In this document: one piece after another, positions 59,393-64,000 of the stretch
How the letters are laid out: each line of letters opens with the position of its first letter
Position numbering within the stretch: position 1 is the first letter of the stretch
NCBI RefSeq assembly: GCF_900101045.1
Contig: NZ_FNFN01000004.1
Span: forward strand, 1-64,000
Reading direction: 5' to 3'
Source of the DNA: Nocardioides sp. YR527
GTDB lineage: Bacteria > Actinomycetota > Actinomycetes > Propionibacteriales > Nocardioidaceae
Length of the DNA: 64,000 bases
The notes under the pieces: model-generated
Told to the model about the DNA's origin: nothing
The model's input: only the letters and a program-made list of their open reading frames with translations
Database searches by the model: none
Translations under genes and position numbers: made by a program

Positions 59393-60913
59393 ATGTCAGA
59401 AATCACTCCCGGTCAGAACCCGTCCGGACCGGAGGCGACAGAGATCCTCGAACTCGGCGGGGACTCTGCCACAAAGAGCAGGAAGCCGCTGATCATCGGG
59501 GCGGCAGCCGTCGTGGGCGTCGCTGCGCTGGCGACCGCAGGCACCCTCACCGCAGTCGCGCTGAGCAACGCCGGCGGGTCCCCGGCAGAGGCATTCCCCG
59601 CCTCGACCCTCGCGTACGCCGAGATCGACCTGACCGAGGCCAAGGACGCCCTGCCGACGCTGCGCAAGCTGCCTTCGATCGAGAAGGAACTCGGCCTCGA
59701 GGAGGGCGAGGACCCGCGCGAGGCGCTGTTCGCCGACGCCTGTGACGACCTCGACTTCGCCAAGGACATCGAGCCCTGGATCGGCTACAAGGCCGCCGTC
59801 GGCGCAGTCCCCGCGGACGCGGAGCCGGTGCTCGCGTTCGCCCTGCAGGTCACCGACGAGTCCGACGCCGAGGCCGGCCTTCCCAAGCTCGCCGAGTGTG
59901 GCGGGTCGGAGTCCGCCTGGTCGGTCGGCGACGGGTGGGCGCTCATCGCGGAGACCGAGGACGACCTCGCCGTGATCGAGAAGGCGGTGGCCGCCGGCAC
60001 CCTGGCCGAAGACGCCGGCTTCGAGAAGTGGACCGGTGACGTCGGCGGGACCGGGTTCATCACGGCGTACGCCGCCAAGGAGCTGCCGGACGCCATCGCC
60101 GAGGCCGCTGAGAACGGCGCGTTCGACAAGGCCGAGGGTGACTTTGCCGAGAACCCGATGGGTGGGATCGCGCCGCTGCCCGACCCGGCCGCGCTGGCCG
60201 AGACGATCCGGTCGGCGACGAAGGACTTCGGTGGCGCCGCCTTCACCGTGCGCGCCGAGGAGAACGCCTTCGAGCTCGAGGCCGCCTCCTCGATGGGCGA
60301 GCAGGCCGAGTCCATGGAGGCCGGCACCCTCGCCGGCACGCTGCCGAAGGACACCACCGCGGTGATCGCGGCCAACCCGGCCGAGGGCTGGCTCACGACC
60401 GGCTTGGCCGGAAGTGGTGCGGGCGACCAGCTCGACCAGATGCTCGGAATGGCTCCCGGTGACCTCGAGAAGCTCCTCGGTGACAGCTTCGCGATCGCGG
60501 CCGGCGAGATCGACCTGAGCGCTCCGGACTCCCTGGACATCGGCATCAAGCTCGATGGTGCCGACTCGGCCGACGTCGAGAAGTTCGTCGAGGGCCTCAC
60601 TGCGGGCTTCGGTGCCGAGGGCATCGTCAGCGTCGACAGCGAGGGCGAGGTGACCTCCGTCGGGATCGGCGACTACGGCAAGGAGCTGCTCGCCGACGGT
60701 GGCCTGGCGGAGACCGACAAGTTCAAGAACGCGGTCCCCAACGCGGAGGATGCCTCCGGGGTGGTCTACGTCGACTTCGACGGTCTCGACGAGCTGGTGA
60801 CGGCCGAGGCTCCCGAGGTCGCCGACGACATCGAGGCGCTCGGTCAGCTCGGCTTCAGCGCCTACCAGGACGGCGACACCTCGCGAGCCCTGGCTCGTAT
60901 CACCGTCGACTGA
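59393..60913 (+). CDS. DUF3352 membrane-anchored extracytoplasmic protein
   Basis: Protein of 506 residues. An acidic cytoplasmic N-terminus of 30 residues and one helix (about 32-56) are followed by a large acidic extracytoplasmic part. The opening FPASTLAYAEIDLT and the repeated FxxEAxSS / IGIKLDGA-type strands are typical of DUF3352, a family of unknown function common in actinobacteria. The protein is very rich in Ala, Glu and Asp. CGGACA-17-TAGATT (59311-59339) is a weak candidate promoter in the 88-bp gap upstream. A perfect palindrome follows the stop. Confidence 0.78.
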   Translation: MSEITPGQNPSGPEATEILELGGDSATKSRKPLIIGAAAVVGVAALATAGTLTAVALSNAGGSPAEAFPASTLAYAEIDLTEAKDALPTLRKLPSIEKELGLEEGEDPREALFADACDDLDFAKDIEPWIGYKAAVGAVPADAEPVLAFALQVTDESDAEAGLPKLAECGGSESAWSVGDGWALIAETEDDLAVIEKAVAAGTLAEDAGFEKWTGDVGGTGFITAYAAKELPDAIAEAAENGAFDKAEGDFAENPMGGIAPLPDPAALAETIRSATKDFGGAAFTVRAEENAFELEAASSMGEQAESMEAGTLAGTLPKDTTAVIAANPAEGWLTTGLAGSGAGDQLDQMLGMAPGDLEKLLGDSFAIAAGEIDLSAPDSLDIGIKLDGADSADVEKFVEGLTAGFGAEGIVSVDSEGEVTSVGIGDYGKELLADGGLAETDKFKNAVPNAEDASGVVYVDFDGLDELVTAEAPEVADDIEALGQLGFSAYQDGDTSRALARITVD

Positions 60914-60921
60914 CCTGCCGA

Positions 60922-60955
60922 GCCGAGTCGGCGCGTCATGACGCGCCGACTCGGC
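60922..60955. terminator. Perfect 34-bp palindrome, bidirectional terminator
   Basis: Bases 60922-60938 are the exact reverse complement of 60939-60955, with no spacer. An outer TGACC/GGTCA pair (60911-60915, 60957-60961) adds to it. It fills the gap between the convergent DUF3352 and ybaK genes. Confidence 0.8.
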
Positions 60956-60959
60956 GGGG

Positions 60960-61484
60960 TCAGCGGGCGATCGGGGCCGCGGTGGCGTAGGTGATCTCGA
61001 TCAGGTCGGCGGGGGAGAGCTCGATGTCCAGACCGCGTCGCCCGCCGGAGACGTAGACGGAGTCGTACGCCGTCGCGGACTCGTCGACCACGGTCGGGTG
61101 GGGACGCTTCTGGCCGACGGGTGAGATCCCGCCGGCGACGTAGCCGGTCGCACGCTCGGCCGCGGTCACCTCGGCCATCTGCGCCTTCGAGCCCCCCAGC
61201 GCACGGGCGAGTGCCTTGAGGTCGAGCTGGCCGGTGACCGGGACGATGCCGACGACGAGCTTGCCGTCGAGGGAGGCCATCAGCGTCTTGAAGACCCGTT
61301 CCGGCTCGACGCCGAGGGCCTCGGCGGCCTCGAGGCCGTAGGACTCCGCACGCGGGTCGTGCTCGTAGGGGTGCAGGGTGAAGTCGATGCCGGCCTGGGT
61401 CAGCGCGACGGTCGCCGGCGTGCCGCCGCCGGCCCGCTTCCCGGCCTGCTTTCCGGGCTGCTTTCCGGGCTGTCTCTTCGCCAT
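60960..61484 (-). CDS. ybaK: YbaK/ProX-type Cys-tRNA(Pro) deacylase
   Basis: Protein of 174 residues. The YbaK fold shows in FKTLMASLDGKLVVGIVPV with the conserved Lys, the GGYVAGGISPVG-like block YVAGGISPVGQKRPHPTVVD, and VYVSGGRRGLDIELSP. It hydrolyses Cys mischarged on tRNA(Pro). The N-terminal 23 residues are a Lys/Gly/Gln-rich extension (KRQPGKQPGKQAGKR) made by a short DNA repeat. ATG 61484 overlaps the TGA of the Lon-N gene; GTG 61499 is an alternative. Confidence 0.87.
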   Translation of the reverse strand: MAKRQPGKQPGKQAGKRAGGGTPATVALTQAGIDFTLHPYEHDPRAESYGLEAAEALGVEPERVFKTLMASLDGKLVVGIVPVTGQLDLKALARALGGSKAQMAEVTAAERATGYVAGGISPVGQKRPHPTVVDESATAYDSVYVSGGRRGLDIELSPADLIEITYATAAPIAR

Positions 61485-62146
61485 CAGTTGGGGGACCACT
61501 TGGTGCGGGCGACCTCGGTCGCGGGCAGCGAGGGGATGACGTTCATCGCCTTGAGCTCGGAGCGGAGCAGGTCGGTGACCATGCCGAGGCGCACGCCGGC
61601 GTCGGGTGCCTCCAGGAGCGCCTGCCGGTCGGGCATGGGCAGGGGAGTGGTGGCCGAGATGGTCCAGGAGAGGAACTCCGGGTCCTTGGGGAGCGCGCCG
61701 GTGAACGGGTCGTCGCGGAACTCCAGCAGCGCGGCCCGGTAGGCGGTGAAGGTCGCGCGTGCGGTGTCGACGATGGCGTTCGGGACCGAGACGTGGTCCT
61801 CGGGAAGGTCCTCGACATCGGCGACGGGGAAGTCGCCCGAGCTGACCAGGCTGTCCATCCGGATCCGGTCGACCGCGAGCACCTCGAGGTCGAAGGAGTC
61901 GTCGTCGTGCCGCTCCACCTCGGTGATCAGCAGCTTGACCCCGACGCGGTAGAGCGACTGGGCGCCGGTCTCACCGACCTCGTAGCCCTCGCGGATCGCG
62001 ACGGAGCCGAAGTGGCGGTCCTCCTCTTCCTGGCGGAGCAGGTGGTGCACCATCGCCCGGTAGCGGTCCTCGAAGACGCGCAGCGGAAGCGTCACGCCGG
62101 GAAACAGGACCGCGTTGAGCGGGAACATCGGCAGCCGGTCTGTCAT
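61484..62146 (-). CDS. LON peptidase substrate-binding domain protein
   Basis: Protein of 220 residues consisting of a stand-alone Lon N-terminal domain: [33 protein letters not shown] at its start, a beta-rich middle and a helical end. There is no ATPase or protease part. Its role is unknown. ATG 62146 gives the canonical N-terminus; TATGGT (62155-62160 on this strand) lies 8 nt upstream and no Shine-Dalgarno is visible, so the mRNA may be leaderless. It is divergent from hisD, 73 bp apart. Confidence 0.85.
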   Translation of the reverse strand: MTDRLPMFPLNAVLFPGVTLPLRVFEDRYRAMVHHLLRQEEEDRHFGSVAIREGYEVGETGAQSLYRVGVKLLITEVERHDDDSFDLEVLAVDRIRMDSLVSSGDFPVADVEDLPEDHVSVPNAIVDTARATFTAYRAALLEFRDDPFTGALPKDPEFLSWTISATTPLPMPDRQALLEAPDAGVRLGMVTDLLRSELKAMNVIPSLPATEVARTKWSPN

Positions 62147-62206
62147 CAGGCCAGACCATACCGGTCCGGCACTCGTCGCGAGTCGGGGTCTGGTCATCGA
62201 CGCGCC

Positions 62207-62212
62207 TAGAAT
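62207..62212 (+). promoter_or_regulatory. -10 box of a probable leaderless hisD promoter
   Basis: TAGAAT lies 7 nt before ATG 62220, and the intervening TGCGATC has no Shine-Dalgarno. No clear -35 is visible. This is the best-matching example of the leaderless pattern in the window. Confidence 0.6.
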
Positions 62213-62219
62213 TGCGATC

Positions 62220-63515
62220 ATGATTCGCCGCATCGACCTCAGGGGTGCCGACCCCACCGTTGACTACCGCGCCGCCGTGCCGCGCGCCGAGTTCGACATC
62301 GAGGCGGCCACGCATGCGGTGCAGCCGATCATCGAGGCCGTGCGTGAGCGCGGCCAGGAGGCGATCGCGGAGTTCTCCGAGAAGTTCGACGGCGTGCGTG
62401 TCGACGACATCCGGGTTCCGGCCGCGGCGCTGACCAAGGCGCTCGACGAGCTGGACCCGGCGATCCGGGCCGGGCTCGAGGAGTCGATCGCGCGGCTGCG
62501 TACGACCTGTGCCGCCGAGCTCGAGCAGGACGCGGTCACCGACCTGGCGCCCGGCGCCCGGGTGACGCACCGCAAGGTGCCGGTGGGGCGTGTGGGGCTC
62601 TATGTGCCCGGTGGTCTGGCTCCGCTGGTCTCCTCGGTCCTGATGAACGTCGTCCCCGCCCAGGTCGCCGGGGTGCCCTCGATCGCGCTGGCCTCGCCGC
62701 CGCAGAAGGAGTTCGGTGGGCTCCCGCAGCCGACCATCCTGGCCGCGTGCGCGCTGCTGGGCGTGGAGGAGGTCTATGCCGTCGGTGGTGCCCAGGCGAT
62801 CGCGATGTTCGCCTACGGCGTCGAGCCGTGCGAGCGCGTCGACATGGTCACCGGACCCGGCAACATCTACGTCGTCACCGCCAAGCGCCTGCTCAAGGGC
62901 CAGGTCGGGATCGACTCGGAGGCCGGCCCGACGGAGATCGCGATCCTCGCCGACGAGACGGCCGAGGCCGCCTACGTCGCCGCCGACCTGATCTCCCAGG
63001 CCGAGCACGACCCCCTCGCGGCCTCGGTGCTGGTCACCGACTCCGAGACCCTCGCCGCCGACGTGGAGGCCGAGCTCGACAAGCAGGTCGCCGTGACCAA
63101 GCACGTCGAGCGGATCCGTACCTCACTGACCGGTGCGCAGTCGGGCATCGTGCTCGTCGACGACGTCGACCAGGGCGTCGAGGTCGTGAACGCGTACGCG
63201 GCCGAGCACCTCGAGATCCACACCGCCGATGCCGCACGGGTGGCCGGCCGGATCCGCAACGCCGGCGCGATCTTCGTGGGCTCCTACGCTCCGGTGTCGC
63301 TGGGTGACTACTGCGCCGGCTCCAACCACGTGCTGCCCACCGGCGGCTGTGCCTGCCACTCCTCGGGTCTCTCGGTGCGGGCCTTCACCAAGTCGATCCA
63401 CGTCGTCGACTACTCCCGTGAGGGGCTGGCCGCGGTCAAGGACCACGTGGTCACCCTCGCTGAGGCCGAGGACCTGCCGGGCCACGGCGCGGCCGTGTCG
63501 GTGAGGTTCCCGTGA
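62220..63515 (+). CDS. hisD: Histidinol dehydrogenase
   Basis: Protein of 431 residues that oxidises L-histidinol to L-histidine in two NAD-dependent steps. Signatures: [64 protein letters not shown] and the C-terminal zinc/catalytic region [24 protein letters not shown] 62220 fits the leaderless -10 box. Its TGA overlaps the GTG of hisC (GTGA), beginning a histidine operon that continues beyond the window. Confidence 0.95.
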   Translation: MIRRIDLRGADPTVDYRAAVPRAEFDIEAATHAVQPIIEAVRERGQEAIAEFSEKFDGVRVDDIRVPAAALTKALDELDPAIRAGLEESIARLRTTCAAELEQDAVTDLAPGARVTHRKVPVGRVGLYVPGGLAPLVSSVLMNVVPAQVAGVPSIALASPPQKEFGGLPQPTILAACALLGVEEVYAVGGAQAIAMFAYGVEPCERVDMVTGPGNIYVVTAKRLLKGQVGIDSEAGPTEIAILADETAEAAYVAADLISQAEHDPLAASVLVTDSETLAADVEAELDKQVAVTKHVERIRTSLTGAQSGIVLVDDVDQGVEVVNAYAAEHLEIHTADAARVAGRIRNAGAIFVGSYAPVSLGDYCAGSNHVLPTGGCACHSSGLSVRAFTKSIHVVDYSREGLAAVKDHVVTLAEAEDLPGHGAAVSVRFP

Positions 63516-64000
63516 GCTGGCCGCCGATCCGTGCCGAGCTCGCCGGGATCGAGCCCTACGGCGCTCCGCAGCTGGACGTCCCGGTCCAGCTCAACGTCAA
63601 CGAGAACCCCTACCAGCCCTCCGCCGAGACGATCGCCGACATCGCGGCCAGCGTCGGCCAGGCGGCACGAACGCTCAACCGCTATCCCGACCGCGAGTTC
63701 GTCGCGCTGCGGGAGGGGCTGGCTGCGTACCTCTCCTCGGATGTGGAGGCGCAGATCACGCCGGAGCAGGTGTGGGCGGCCAACGGGTCCAACGAGGTGA
63801 TGCTGCAGCTGCTGCAGGCCTTCGGTGGCCCGGGGCGCACCGCGATCAGCTTCGCGCCGACGTACTCGATGTATCCGGAGTACGCCCGCGACACCAACAC
63901 CGAGTGGCTGGTGGGCCACCGCGAGCAGGACTTCGCGATCGACCTCGACAAGGCGCGGGCGCTGGTCGAGGAGACCCGGCCGCACGTCGTGCTCCTGCCG
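63512..64000 (+). CDS. hisC: Histidinol-phosphate aminotransferase, 5' part
   Basis: First 163 codons; the gene runs off the right edge. The N-terminal [54 protein letters not shown] and [12 protein letters not shown] are typical of class I/II PLP-dependent HisC. The PLP lysine lies outside the window. GTG 63512 overlaps the hisD stop, so translation is coupled. It transaminates imidazole-acetol phosphate to histidinol phosphate. Confidence 0.92.
   Translation, partial: MSWPPIRAELAGIEPYGAPQLDVPVQLNVNENPYQPSAETIADIAASVGQAARTLNRYPDREFVALREGLAAYLSSDVEAQITPEQVWAANGSNEVMLQLLQAFGGPGRTAISFAPTYSMYPEYARDTNTEWLVGHREQDFAIDLDKARALVEETRPHVVLLP

Noticed and set aside
1..64000. tRNA, rRNA or phage attachment sites
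   Set aside because: Reading the intergenic gaps showed no tRNA cloverleaf or conserved rRNA sequence; an exhaustive search needs tRNAscan or covariance models, which I could not run.

Overview
ORGANISM. The window is high-GC chromosomal DNA (roughly 70% G+C by eye) with GTG/TTG starts, short or overlapping gene junctions and actinobacterial marker families: RskA-type anti-sigma factor, SAV_6107-type HEPN protein, DUF3040, Rv2175c-like DNA-binding protein, DivIVA/Wag31, SepF and class II DAHP synthase. Gene order and families point to Propionibacteriales, probably Nocardioidaceae (Nocardioides-like); the genus is an inference. There is no rRNA, no tRNA, no prophage, no transposase and no CRISPR array. 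LAYOUT. 1-4.2 kb: the 3' end of an HNH nuclease, then a leftward four-gene operon with overlapping stops and starts (DUF1028, glpK, a small membrane protein, a metallophosphoesterase). 4.3-11.1 kb: an APC permease, aroG, a secreted GH20 hexosaminidase, a GNAT and a zinc-ribbon membrane protein. 11.1-14.6 kb: endonuclease IV, a PASTA-domain Ser/Thr kinase (PknL-like) and a divergent Rv2175c-like protein, an association also known near aroG in mycobacteria. 14.7-18.4 kb: a barnase-type RNase lipoprotein with its barstar inhibitor, a membrane-fused sulfite-oxidase-like molybdoenzyme and a SigK/RskA-type pair. 18.5-22.5 kb: polyprenyl diphosphate synthase, metF, a phytoene-desaturase-like oxidoreductase and a DUF4126 protein. 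22.8-26.5 kb: a membrane protein, a LexA-boxed HEPN / methyltransferase / DNA polymerase IV operon and a DUF3040 protein. 26.5-31.1 kb: a leftward MoxR / DUF58 / transglutaminase operon. 31.3-51.2 kb: the division and cell-wall (dcw) cluster mraZ-rsmH-ftsL-ftsI-[marR-MFS]-murE-mraY-murD-ftsW-murG-murC-ftsQ-ftsZ-pgeF-yggS-sepF-divIVA. 51.4-60.9 kb: DksA/TraR protein, lspA, rluD, GNAT, mmuM, dnaE, a membrane protein and a DUF3352 protein. 61-64 kb: ybaK, a Lon-N domain protein and hisD-hisC (hisC runs off the edge). HOW IT FITS TOGETHER. The dcw block carries cytoplasmic and lipid steps of peptidoglycan synthesis (murE, murD, murC, mraY, murG) and septal machinery (ftsL, ftsI, ftsW, ftsQ, ftsZ, sepF, divIVA). 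It is headed by a self-regulator, mraZ, whose operator is visible as four 10-bp repeats, and by a long structured leader before rsmH. murF is missing from its canonical place between murE and mraY, and a MarR/MFS pair sits between ftsI and murE. MOST UNUSUAL SIGNALS. (1) A composite inverted-repeat element with 21-bp periodicity appears twice (18.5 kb and 54.1 kb) with the same 21/28/21 spacing, each time between convergent genes. (2) A perfect 20-bp inverted repeat buries the ribosome binding site and start codon of the SOS polymerase gene dinB. (3) About ten genes have a TANNNT -10 box 6-8 nt before the start codon, mostly with no Shine-Dalgarno, consistent with leaderless transcripts. Coordinates and motifs were read by eye; family assignments rest on recognised motifs and context, not on a database search.
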